A model generated the notes under the pieces. The model did no database searches and had not been told where the DNA came from. It was given only the letters and a program-made list of their open reading frames with translations. Shown piece by piece: positions 25,466 through 33,015 of a stretch of DNA of 40,921 nt. The stretch lies in assembly GCF_021596505.1 (NCBI RefSeq), contig NZ_PJIZ01000072.1:1-40921 (forward strand), read 5' to 3'. Source of the stretch: Nostoc sp. CMAA1605. GTDB taxonomy: Bacteria > Cyanobacteriota > Cyanobacteriia > Cyanobacteriales > Nostocaceae. Numbering within the stretch: the stretch's first letter is position 1; each line of letters opens with the position of its first letter. Made by a program: the position numbers and the translations under genes.

Positions 25466-26316
25466 TCGCTACGGGTGAGACGAATTTGCGCCAAAGCAAA
25501 AATAGTGGGGATGATTCGACCATAATTAGTGGTAATCATTCTCCAACCCAAGTCTGCAAAGAACCAAGTCCACATCATCGGCCCCACCAAAGCAAAGACA
25601 CTGCGAACTGCTGTATAACGTGCAGCATTCAAAGCCATACCTCGACGCGCCATTTGCAATGTGACGTAGCTTTGAAACTGTGTGGTTGCGGCTTGAGAAC
25701 CTGCAACTACAGCATCCTTAGCTACTTGATATGTGGCAAAGTGAATGGCGAATTGTCGGGCAATTTGTTGTAGGATGAAAGGCTTAACTACAGATGTCAC
25801 AGCTAAAGCACTACCACCTTTTAGCAGTAAACCTAATGGATCATGTTGTAATAAGGGTGGTAGAGGTTCTGTAGGTTCTGATTTTGCCAGTTGATTGTGA
25901 AATTGTACAGTCAATTTTTGCTTTTCATTATCTGGTAGTTTTTTCCAAACTTGTCCTAGCAGATATAAAAATACTTCTGCTTCTAAATCTATAGTTGTTA
26001 AATTGACAGAATAAGGGATTTTTAAGTATTTACAGACTTGAATTAGTGCTTGACGGTAAGTTACTTGGTTTGTACGTCCGCGTAAAACTGTCATTCCGTC
26101 TGCGGCTAAAAATCGAAAGCGACCTTCTAAGGAGTCCAGCCAAGCACGACGATTTTGGCTTTGAACTTCAATAGGTTCAGGCGTTTGGAGATAATCTAAA
26201 GGATTAAACTTCCTGCTAAACAAAATTGCTGTTAAATCTTGCAATTCATCTTCGGTGGCTAACTCTAACGCCGCCCTTAGCTCATCCAATTTCCCTTCCT
26301 CCCTTCCATAGAGCAT
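25447..26316 (-). CDS. YaaW-family (UPF0174-like) protein
   Basis: A 289-residue protein of unknown function. It begins with an acidic helical segment (LRAALELATEDELQDLTAIL). The C-terminal third is rich in small and hydrophobic residues and ends in MMWTWFFADLGWRMITTNYG followed by RIIPTIFALAQIRLTR, which I recognise as YaaW/UPF0174-like. The hydrophobic stretches near 165-185 and 235-260 may associate with the membrane. It overlaps the start of the downstream O-antigen-ligase-like gene by 19 bases. The family assignment rests on recollection of the C-terminal motif. Confidence 0.6.
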   Translation of the reverse strand: MLYGREEGKLDELRAALELATEDELQDLTAILFSRKFNPLDYLQTPEPIEVQSQNRRAWLDSLEGRFRFLAADGMTVLRGRTNQVTYRQALIQVCKYLKIPYSVNLTTIDLEAEVFLYLLGQVWKKLPDNEKQKLTVQFHNQLAKSEPTEPLPPLLQHDPLGLLLKGGSALAVTSVVKPFILQQIARQFAIHFATYQVAKDAVVAGSQAATTQFQSYVTLQMARRGMALNAARYTAVRSVFALVGPMMWTWFFADLGWRMITTNYGRIIPTIFALAQIRLTRSECWELA

Positions 26317-26423
26317 ATCTGTACCCTATTCTACTAGGCGATCGCGGATTCAGGATTGGCATCGATATCAAATAATATTGCCACCCCCAAGGCTGCAAGT
26401 TTTTGATAAATCAAAAAAGTAGA

Positions 26424-26453
26424 AAGAGGACTATAGCCTCTCACTACCAACTT
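26424..26453. repeat. Palindromic repeat, diverged copy
   Basis: AGAGGACTATAGCCTCT is a near-palindrome followed by CACTACCAACTT, matching the right flank of the copies at 6869 and 37607. It lies directly after the obg stop codon and could serve as part of a terminator. Confidence 0.5.
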
Positions 26454-26457
26454 TTCT

Positions 26458-27501
26458 TTAAACCTGCTGATTTAAACTCAACAACTCTGTTTCTTCAATG
26501 GTGTTCATTTGGTCGAGAATATGCCAAACTTCTTGTAACATTGGCTCTAAACCAGTGCGAGTCACCGCAGAAATCAAGAAGACAGGAACATGAGCAAGAT
26601 GATTTAATTGTGTTGCTAATGCTTCTAAATCTACAGTTTCCCTATCAACGGCATCAATTTTATTTAAAGCAATAATTTGCATTCTTTCATCTAAACCGCG
26701 TCCGTAGGCTGTTAATTCTTGCTGAATTGTATTGTAGTCTCCGATAATATCATCGCTGGTGGCATCAATTAAATGCAGTAGTACCCGTGTGCGTTCAATG
26801 TGGCGAAGGAAATCATGTCCTAAACCTGCACCTTCGGCTGCACCTTCAATGAGTCCAGGGATATCAGCAAACACTGTACCGTCACCTGTGGGTTTTTTGA
26901 CTACGCCTAAATTTGGTATTAGCGTTGTAAAAGGATAGTCAGCAATTTTAGGACGCGCAGCCGATAAAGAGGAAATGAGGGTAGATTTACCTGCATTGGG
27001 TAAACCAATAATTCCCACTTCTGCTAAGAGTTTTAATTCTAGACGAAGGAGTTTTCTTTCTCCTGGTAGTCCTGGAAGGGCGTATTCTGGGGCGCGGTTA
27101 CGGTTACTCAAGAAATGCTGATTTCCTAAACCACCTTTACCGCCTTCTGCAACTAGTAGTTTTTGGTTGTTTTCGGTTAAATCCCCAATGAAATCTCCGG
27201 TTTCTGCATCATAAATCACTGTTCCGCAGGGAACTGCGACAATTAAATCTTTACCGGATGCGCCTGTGCAGTTATTAGGCCCACCTCGTCCGCCATTTTG
27301 TCCTTTAAAGATGTGGTTATATCGGAAATCTAACAGAGTTTGGAGGTTTTCTACAGCCATGAAAATTACCGAACCACCACGCCCCCCATTACCACCGGAA
27401 GGCCCACCTGCTGGTACGTATTTTTCTCGCCGGAAAGCGACTATACCATCGCCACCTTTACCGGCTTCTACTTCAATTTGTGCCTGGTCGATAAATTGCA
27501 T
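26458..27501 (-). CDS. obg: Obg/CgtA GTPase
   Basis: A 347-residue GTPase needed for late 50S ribosome assembly and stress signalling. The glycine-rich Obg domain occupies residues 1 to about 158 (AGKGGDGIVAFRREKYVPAG, GGPSGGNGGRGG). The G domain follows, with G1 GLPNAGKST, G2 region DYPFTTLIPN, G3 DIPGLIEGA and G4 NKID. The length fits the cyanobacterial form with a short C-terminal tail. The start is MQFIDQA; the 5' side is filled by GTCAATA/GTCAATG heptamers at 27513-27549. The next gene upstream, also minus, is TerB-like and separated by about 210 bases of repeats, so obg is probably its own unit. Confidence 0.95.
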   Translation of the reverse strand: MQFIDQAQIEVEAGKGGDGIVAFRREKYVPAGGPSGGNGGRGGSVIFMAVENLQTLLDFRYNHIFKGQNGGRGGPNNCTGASGKDLIVAVPCGTVIYDAETGDFIGDLTENNQKLLVAEGGKGGLGNQHFLSNRNRAPEYALPGLPGERKLLRLELKLLAEVGIIGLPNAGKSTLISSLSAARPKIADYPFTTLIPNLGVVKKPTGDGTVFADIPGLIEGAAEGAGLGHDFLRHIERTRVLLHLIDATSDDIIGDYNTIQQELTAYGRGLDERMQIIALNKIDAVDRETVDLEALATQLNHLAHVPVFLISAVTRTGLEPMLQEVWHILDQMNTIEETELLSLNQQV

Positions 27502-27512
27502 AATTAGTTATT

Positions 27513-27549
27513 AGTCAATGGTCAATAGTCAATGGTCAATAGTCAATAG
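27513..27549. repeat. Heptamer array GTCAATA/GTCAATG
   Basis: At least five heptamer units of two alternating types lie 12 bases upstream of the obg start. A second array, ATGACTA type, lies at 27678-27710 just after the TerB-like gene stop. The obg promoter must lie within or beyond these repeats. Confidence 0.8.
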
Positions 27550-27713
27550 TTATTTATCTGCTGAAATTTTTATCTACTGATAACAATGGTGCGTCATGGC
27601 TATGAACGCACCTTCAACATTCTATGTTCTATAACTAGTCTTTTTTGCCTTAGACCTTCTTATTGCTATTATGCCAAACTAATGACTAATGACTAATAAC
27701 TAATGACTCAGAA

Positions 27714-28388
27714 CTAAATATATTCTGAAACATCTTCTTTACAATCATCCGCTAAGTAGGAGAGGGCGCGGAAGCGTAAGCCCACAAGTTGTTCATAGAG
27801 GGGGTTAATTTTACATAATGGCGGAATATGGACAATTTTGCGTCCAAATAGGGTGACATCTCGCTCAAAGGGACATTGGGAAGGAATCATTTTACACAAA
27901 AATCTGGCAACTCTGGGGTCTTGGACATCTAGTCCATCTAACCAGTCGCGTAAGGGTGTAAGTGCGTCTGGTGTGGGTGCTGTCAGTGGTGTGGTGAGAA
28001 CAGGAGTGGCTTGTGCTTTGTCTTCTAGGGTGTGGCGTAGGGCTGATAGAATGTCTTCCGGTTCACCGAGGGCTTGGCAAAATTGATGTAGGACTTGATC
28101 TTCACTGGGGGAATAGGTACCATCTGCGATCGCTACCATAACAGCTGTACGCAAAAAATTCTCCGCAGTTGGTGTATTTTTCCCTAAAACTGTTGCTAAT
28201 TCTTCTGGGGTGATGACTTCTAGTGAGTCCCATTCCAGACAAGGGGCTAATTCATCTTTGGTGATACTAGCAATTAATTGCTGTTCTTGTTCATCAAAGT
28301 TACCGTCTGCCCAAGCTATAGTTAGCAGTCCCCGCAACCAAGCGGCTATCTGTTCGCTGCTGTAGGGTGATTGAACAACAGTTGTCAT
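27714..28388 (-). CDS. TerB-like protein fused to a Mo-nitrogenase C-terminal-type domain
   Basis: A 224-residue two-domain protein. Residues 10-122 are TerB-like, an all-helical fold with two acidic repeats, WADGNFDEQEQ and IADGTYSPSEDQ, that can bind metal. After a Pro/Thr-rich linker (123-141), residues 142-217 match the Mo-dependent nitrogenase C-terminal domain found in cyanobacteria: SQCPFERDVTLFGRKIVHIP followed by PLCKINPLYEQLVGLRFRAL, with Cys165, 172, 192 and 216. It is not a nitrogenase subunit, and the role of this domain is undetermined. A link to diazotrophy, metal or redox sensing is inference. Confidence 0.75.
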   Translation of the reverse strand: MTTVVQSPYSSEQIAAWLRGLLTIAWADGNFDEQEQQLIASITKDELAPCLEWDSLEVITPEELATVLGKNTPTAENFLRTAVMVAIADGTYSPSEDQVLHQFCQALGEPEDILSALRHTLEDKAQATPVLTTPLTAPTPDALTPLRDWLDGLDVQDPRVARFLCKMIPSQCPFERDVTLFGRKIVHIPPLCKINPLYEQLVGLRFRALSYLADDCKEDVSEYI

Positions 28389-28428
28389 ATACTTACGCTT
28401 TGTGGTTTTCTCAACTCATAATAAGCTA

Positions 28429-28469
28429 TGGGAATGGGGCATGGGGCATGGGGCATAGGGCATGGGGTT
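28429..28469. repeat. Heptamer array GGGGCAT
   Basis: Five to six GGGGCAT/GGGAATG-type units lie between the TerB-like start (28388) and the stop of the Uma2 gene (28474). The same unit in reverse (ATGCCCC) appears near 10558-10585 and 31565-31600. Confidence 0.8.
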
Positions 28470-28473
28470 TGTT

Positions 28474-29082
28474 TTATTCTCTTGTCAGTGGAGTTTCTGA
28501 GGTTGGAGGTTGGGGTAACTCGAAGGTGACATCTTCGTATACGTCTGCGATCGCACACCGAAAATCTATACTAGCTAAATGGATTTCCTGTTCTTTAAGA
28601 TAGGGATAAAGTACCCACTGTCCATCTTGATTACGACGAAAACAATCAATACTTATGCGATTTTGGCTGACTAAAACATATTCTTGCAGTGTTTCCATTT
28701 GTCGATAGTCAGCAAATTTATCTCCTCTGTCAAAGGCTTCTGTAGAAGGTGATAACACTTCGATAACTAAGCAAGGATAACGGATAAAATTCTCAAAGGC
28801 TCTATCTCGTTGGTCACAACTGACAATTATATCGGGATAGTAATAAATGTTCCGTGATTCAATGTGGGCTTTCGTATCTGAAATGTAAGCTTGACATCCC
28901 TTTCCACGTAGATGAGTCCTTAACATAGCAAACAAGTTACCAGCAATAATTACATGAGTATTACTCGCCCAAGCCATTGCGTAAACTTCGCCTTGGCGAT
29001 ATTCGTGCTTAATGGGGCTGGTTTCTTCGCCTTTGAGATAGTCTTCTGGGGAGATGTAGGTGTAACTGGGGTTTGCAATCAT
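28474..29082 (-). CDS. Uma2-family nuclease-like protein, second copy
   Basis: About 202 residues from the preferred ATG at 29082 (MIANPSYTYISPEDYLKGEE); the open frame runs 18 codons further into repeat-derived leader. It shows the same core as the other copy: NIYYYPDIIVSCDQRDR, then LVIEVLSPSTEAFDRGDKFADY, followed by LQEYVLVSQNRISIDCFRR. The Asp, the Glu of IEVLSP and the downstream Lys are kept. The role is unknown. The 3' end lies next to a GGGGCAT array. Confidence 0.85.
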   Translation of the reverse strand: MIANPSYTYISPEDYLKGEETSPIKHEYRQGEVYAMAWASNTHVIIAGNLFAMLRTHLRGKGCQAYISDTKAHIESRNIYYYPDIIVSCDQRDRAFENFIRYPCLVIEVLSPSTEAFDRGDKFADYRQMETLQEYVLVSQNRISIDCFRRNQDGQWVLYPYLKEQEIHLASIDFRCAIADVYEDVTFELPQPPTSETPLTRE

Positions 29083-29260
29083 GGGAGTTTTAGGGTGTAG
29101 AGGAGACAAGATAGATAAGGTAGACACGGGTGACAAGGGAGGAGAGTATTACCAATTAGTCAACCTACCAAATGTATATTATGGCAAATCTAGCTGTTGT
29201 TAGATGCTGTGATTCTCTTGTCTGTCTTAATCTACAGATGTTGTACCAGAAGATAGACTT

Positions 29261-30586
29261 GTGCATACAATTTTAGAGCGATCGCACTTTTTAAAACAGG
29301 CTTTATTAGATTTTGTGCTGGATGCTGAAGGAGATTTAGCTCAAGCTTTAGAAACCTATTCAGCCGAACAATCTCGCCGTGGGCAAGATAACACACAGCA
29401 AGATTTCATTATTGATAGCTTTTTAATAGAAGGGAAAGTTAAAGACCAATCACCTATAGATTTATTTAAGGCGCAATATTCAGATATTACAGAGAGCGAT
29501 CGCCTGTTACTTGATAGTTGGCATCGCAGTTTTATTGGTTTATTTGCTATTACTGAAATTGAGGGCGATCGCTTAGAGTTAAAAAACTGGTTAACAGATA
29601 AATATTATATTATTGGAATTAACAACTATCAAACTTTACAAGAAAGTTCACGCTTAAAAATCGGAGAGATTATATTAGTTCGTATTGCCCCTGTAACTGA
29701 CACATACTGGACATTTTTTGGCAAATATACCCTACTCGGTAAATTAGGTAAGCCTAAACTAGCCGTAGCCATTGGCAACTTTAAAGAGAAATATCCACAT
29801 TATCTTTACAGTGATGCACCAGAATTATTAGAAGCTGCTTGGCAATCTGTATCTCATTATCACGAGCAATTTATTAACTTTTTTGGCAGTGACGAGATTA
29901 CCTTACCTGGCTATCAACTCAATCAAAAAATTGGTGAATTTCAAGAATTAATTTCTGAGCAACGACTGGCAGCAATGGGAATTAATCCCAATAAATCACT
30001 GAGTGAATTAGCTGCCGAGGCTGGCGTTTCAGAAGCAGAAATTCAAGCAGCTATTCAAGAAACTGGTGCTGATAGCAAATTAATATCACAGCTAATGAAT
30101 CAACAAAATGGCAACAGTAAAATGGTCATGCCAAAAGTAGATTTACCTGCGGAATTAAAAAAAGCAGAACAAGTCACAGCCATTTCTCATCCCCGTTGGG
30201 GACAAATGTTTTTACCAACTTATACTAAATTCCAAACACTATTAACCACAGAAGATTGGCGAACTATCGAAGGTGCAGAAAAATTAGTTCGTCATTACTT
30301 AGAAGATAAATATATCAATGCTTTCATTTGGCATCGTTTAGCCAAAAATTATCCCGGTGCTTTAGAAAAACTCCTGCAAGATTATTTGCAACGCCCAGAA
30401 TTTAGCCTTGATGATGATTTAGACAAACTTCTACAAGAATTCCAAAAACCTCTCAAACCAGAATTACCAGAAATCGCCAGTGTACCCATACATCTGCACG
30501 AATTATTTCAATCTGCTGTCGCGGAGGTAAATAAGTCTAAACCTAAAGATAAGAAGCCGAAAAAGTCCGTTAAGGGGTTTAAGTGA
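29261..30586 (+). CDS. Conserved-looking protein of unknown function
   Basis: I do not recognise this 441-residue soluble protein. The start is a GTG preceded by AGAAG about 9 bases upstream. It is mainly helical and acidic at the N-terminus (LERSHFLKQALLDFVLDAEG). A compact mixed region with RLLLDSWHRSFIGLFAITEI and SRLKIGEIILVRIAPVTDTY (about 80-160) could be a small beta barrel. There is a helix-turn-helix-like piece LAAEAGVSEAEIQAAIQETG near 255, and a basic C-terminal tail (KPKDKKPKKSVKGFK). The tail suggests contact with nucleic acid, but this is speculation. HIP1 sites inside the gene argue that it is long resident. Confidence 0.7.
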   Translation: MHTILERSHFLKQALLDFVLDAEGDLAQALETYSAEQSRRGQDNTQQDFIIDSFLIEGKVKDQSPIDLFKAQYSDITESDRLLLDSWHRSFIGLFAITEIEGDRLELKNWLTDKYYIIGINNYQTLQESSRLKIGEIILVRIAPVTDTYWTFFGKYTLLGKLGKPKLAVAIGNFKEKYPHYLYSDAPELLEAAWQSVSHYHEQFINFFGSDEITLPGYQLNQKIGEFQELISEQRLAAMGINPNKSLSELAAEAGVSEAEIQAAIQETGADSKLISQLMNQQNGNSKMVMPKVDLPAELKKAEQVTAISHPRWGQMFLPTYTKFQTLLTTEDWRTIEGAEKLVRHYLEDKYINAFIWHRLAKNYPGALEKLLQDYLQRPEFSLDDDLDKLLQEFQKPLKPELPEIASVPIHLHELFQSAVAEVNKSKPKDKKPKKSVKGFK

Positions 30587-30629
30587 ATGGTAGGGAGCAG
30601 GGAGAAAATAACTAATGACTAATGACTAA

Positions 30630-30752
30630 TAGACCTCTTGTATGAATCCTTGGGTGTTGCTAAAAATATTATTTAAAAGCTCACGCAAAGGCGCAAAGAC
30701 GCAAAGAAGAACGCAAATAAATAACTCTTCAATTATTTGTGCAAGAGGTCTA
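30630..30752. mobile_element. 123-bp MITE-like element (TAGACCTCTTG ends)
   Basis: TAGACCTCTTG (30630-30640) and CAAGAGGTCTA (30742-30752) are perfect 11-bp inverted ends, and pairing partly continues inward. The interior contains CGCAAAGGCGCAAAGACGCA, a sequence type also seen near 15165-15190 (as TTTGCGCCTTTGCGCC). TA dinucleotides at both ends suit a TA-targeting family, and the element has landed within a pair of heptamer arrays (ATGACTA before, TGACTAT after). Confidence 0.6.
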
Positions 30753-30770
30753 ATGACTATTGACTATTGA

Positions 30771-31241
30771 CTATTTTTTCGCCCGTTCCTTTTGATAGAA
30801 AGCCACAACTTTTTGTACATAACTACCAGTAAAGCCACTGTTACAGCCTGTATATTTACCAGTCATCCACCAACAGGCGGCGTTACGTACGGCAGCAATT
30901 TCATTATTAGTAGCGCGAAACTGCTGAGTTAACTCACGGCTTATAATACAACCAACGACTTGGCGCGTTAGCTTTGGGTCATTTTCAAACTGTGCTGGCT
31001 TAACTTCTCTTTTCAGACAATTCCTTGACCAAGCTTTGAGGGTTTCTGGTTTAATTTGCCAATCAGTATACAAGGCATCGTTAGCTGTGCCTGTTTGCGG
31101 TGCAGCTAGGCGCAAAGCTTCTACCATTGCGGAAATTTGAGGATTTTGTGTTTGCTGTTGTGCTTGGACTGACAAGGGTGACAAGCTAAAACTACAAAGC
31201 ATTCCAGTTATCAACAGTAATTTTTGAGAGTATTTTTTCAT
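30771..31241 (-). CDS. Small secreted protein with four mature cysteines
   Basis: I do not recognise this 156-residue protein. It has a clear signal peptide (MKKYSQKLLLITGMLCSFSL, cleaved near VQAQQ) and a helical mature part with four Cys in the contexts NCLKRE, GCIISR, ACWWM and GCNSG, probably two disulfides in the periplasm. A helical, Trp-containing segment WWMTGKYTGCN is distinctive. It converges on the 29261 gene across the MITE. The heptamer array TGACTAT forms its 3' flank. Confidence 0.7.
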   Translation of the reverse strand: MKKYSQKLLLITGMLCSFSLSPLSVQAQQQTQNPQISAMVEALRLAAPQTGTANDALYTDWQIKPETLKAWSRNCLKREVKPAQFENDPKLTRQVVGCIISRELTQQFRATNNEIAAVRNAACWWMTGKYTGCNSGFTGSYVQKVVAFYQKERAKK

Positions 31242-31713
31242 AGGTAGATGATCTGTAACAATCTTGTAGTGGTTGTCAGTAAGACTTGACGGAAGAGGCA
31301 GAGGGGAAGAGGGCAGGGAGCAGGGGGAGCAAGCCTGACAGGTGTAGTTTTTTTACGTTGTGTACCAAAAACTTTGGTTTTGGGGTGTAGGGGTGTAAGG
31401 GTGTAGGGGTGAGTGAAACGATGATTCTCTCGTTAGTCTGAGAGTCATCACTCACTGCTGGGTAAAAAACCTACACTTATGAGGGGGCGCAAGCTCAGTC
31501 TTCCCCCTTGCTCCCTGCTCCCTGCTCCCATCCCTCTTGTGACATCCTCTCATTTTTTATGTTCCCATGCCCCATTCCCTATGCCCCATGCCCTATACCC
31601 GATGACCAATTCTGCAATTTTCACCAAACTATTTTTTTGAGTCGTACCAGCATTTTGATAAGTTAGTACATAGTTCGCAACATATCGTAGTTATCGCCAA
31701 GGGGGAATGTAAG
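31242..31713. other. Intergenic region with several repeats, sat leader
   Basis: No gene is seen. The stretch holds G-rich purine sequence (31290-31330), a GGGTGTA array (31382-31411), CTCCCTG units (about 31509-31530) and ATGCCCC units (about 31565-31600). The final 100 bases are AT-rich and should carry the sat promoter. Confidence 0.55.
31382..31411. repeat. Heptamer array GGGTGTA
   Basis: Four to five GGGTGTA/GGGGTGT units, the same family as at 10478-10540 and the complementary array at 32972-33010. Confidence 0.75.
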
Positions 31714-32892
31714 TTGAGTCAGCGTCCAGATGCCATTGCACCACACGGTGGACAGTTAGTCAATCGTATTGCCACACCAGAACAAAAAGCCGAGTTTCTT
31801 TCTAAAGCCGAGTTTTTACCACGGGTACAACTTGACGATCGCTCGCTTTCTGATTTAGAAATGATCGCGATCGGTGGTTTTAGTCCACTCACTGGTTTCA
31901 TGAATGAAGAGGACTACAACCGCGTAGTAGCCGAAATGCGGCTTGCTAACGGTACTGTGTGGTCAATCCCGATTACCCTCTCGGTGACAGAGGAAGTAGC
32001 TGCACCTTTAAAAGAAGGTGGTCTTGTGCGTCTGGATAACCCCAAGGGCGAATATGTCGGGGTTTTACAGCTGACACAAAAATATCATTACGATAAAACC
32101 CGCGAAGCTATTAACGTCTATCGTACCGATGATGCAAAACACCCAGGGGTACAGGTAGTTTATAACCAAGGTGCGGTGAATTTAGCTGGTGATGTCTGGT
32201 TATTACAACGCGACTCCCACCCCTATTTCCCCGCCTACCAAATTGACCCTGCGGCTTCACGCCAAATGTTTAGAGATAAGGGTTGGAAAACAATTGTCGG
32301 TTTCCAAACCCGCAACCCCATCCACCGCGCCCATGAATACATTCAAAAGTGCGCTTTAGAAACAGTAGATGGTTTATTTTTACATCCCTTAGTTGGTGCG
32401 ACCAAAGAAGACGACATCGCGGCGGATGTGCGGATGCGCTGCTATGAGATTTTGTTAGAACACTACTATCCTGCGGACAGGGTAATTTTGGCAATTAATC
32501 CCGCCGCTATGCGTTACGCTGGCCCTCGTGAAGCGATTTTCCACGCTTTAGTGCGGAAAAACTACGGTTGTACCCACTTTATCGTCGGTCGTGATCATGC
32601 AGGCGTGGGTGACTATTATGGTACTTACGACGCTCAATATATCTTCGATGAATTTGAGCCTGGGGAATTGGGTATTGTCCCCATGAAGTTTGAACACGCG
32701 TTTTACTGCACTCGCACCAAACAAATGGCGACTACTAAAACCAGCCCCAGCAAACCAGAAGAACGCATTCACCTATCGGGGACAAAAGTTCGAGAAATGC
32801 TGCGTCGTGGTGAGTTACCCCCACCAGAATTTTCTCGTCCCGAAGTAGCCGCAGAATTAGCCAGGGCAATGCGAGTACAAGTATTGGCCTAA
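31714..32892 (+). CDS. sat: Sulfate adenylyltransferase (ATP sulfurylase)
   Basis: A 392-residue enzyme making adenylylsulfate from ATP and sulfate, the first step of sulfate assimilation. The signature motifs are QTRNPIHRAHE (about 198-208), which binds the ATP phosphates, and VGRDHAG (291-297). The length fits the single-domain bacterial/plastid form, with no APS-kinase fusion. The start is TTG at 31714 with AAGGGGG upstream; the product then begins MSQRPDAIAPHGGQL, as expected of cyanobacterial ATP sulfurylases. It stands alone, without APS kinase or PAPS reductase genes beside it. Two TauE/SafE permeases lie 16-25 kb away, too far to infer shared control. Confidence 0.95.
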   Translation: MSQRPDAIAPHGGQLVNRIATPEQKAEFLSKAEFLPRVQLDDRSLSDLEMIAIGGFSPLTGFMNEEDYNRVVAEMRLANGTVWSIPITLSVTEEVAAPLKEGGLVRLDNPKGEYVGVLQLTQKYHYDKTREAINVYRTDDAKHPGVQVVYNQGAVNLAGDVWLLQRDSHPYFPAYQIDPAASRQMFRDKGWKTIVGFQTRNPIHRAHEYIQKCALETVDGLFLHPLVGATKEDDIAADVRMRCYEILLEHYYPADRVILAINPAAMRYAGPREAIFHALVRKNYGCTHFIVGRDHAGVGDYYGTYDAQYIFDEFEPGELGIVPMKFEHAFYCTRTKQMATTKTSPSKPEERIHLSGTKVREMLRRGELPPPEFSRPEVAAELARAMRVQVLA

Positions 32893-32921
32893 AAGGAGTA
32901 TAAGGGTATGGGGGTATCATC

Positions 32922-33010
32922 AATTCAAAATTCAAAATTCAAAATTCAAAATTGAAGAGTTAGCCAGGATTCACCCCTATACCCTTACACCCCTACACCC
33001 TTACACCCCT
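32922..33010. repeat. TTCAAAA array followed by CCCTTACA/CCCCTACA array
   Basis: Two unrelated heptamer arrays are placed in series: AATTCAAA-type units (32922-32953) and ACCCCTA/ACCCTTA-type units (32972-33010). The second ends five bases before the ATG of the caspase-like gene. Confidence 0.8.
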
Positions 33011-33015
33011 AAACT

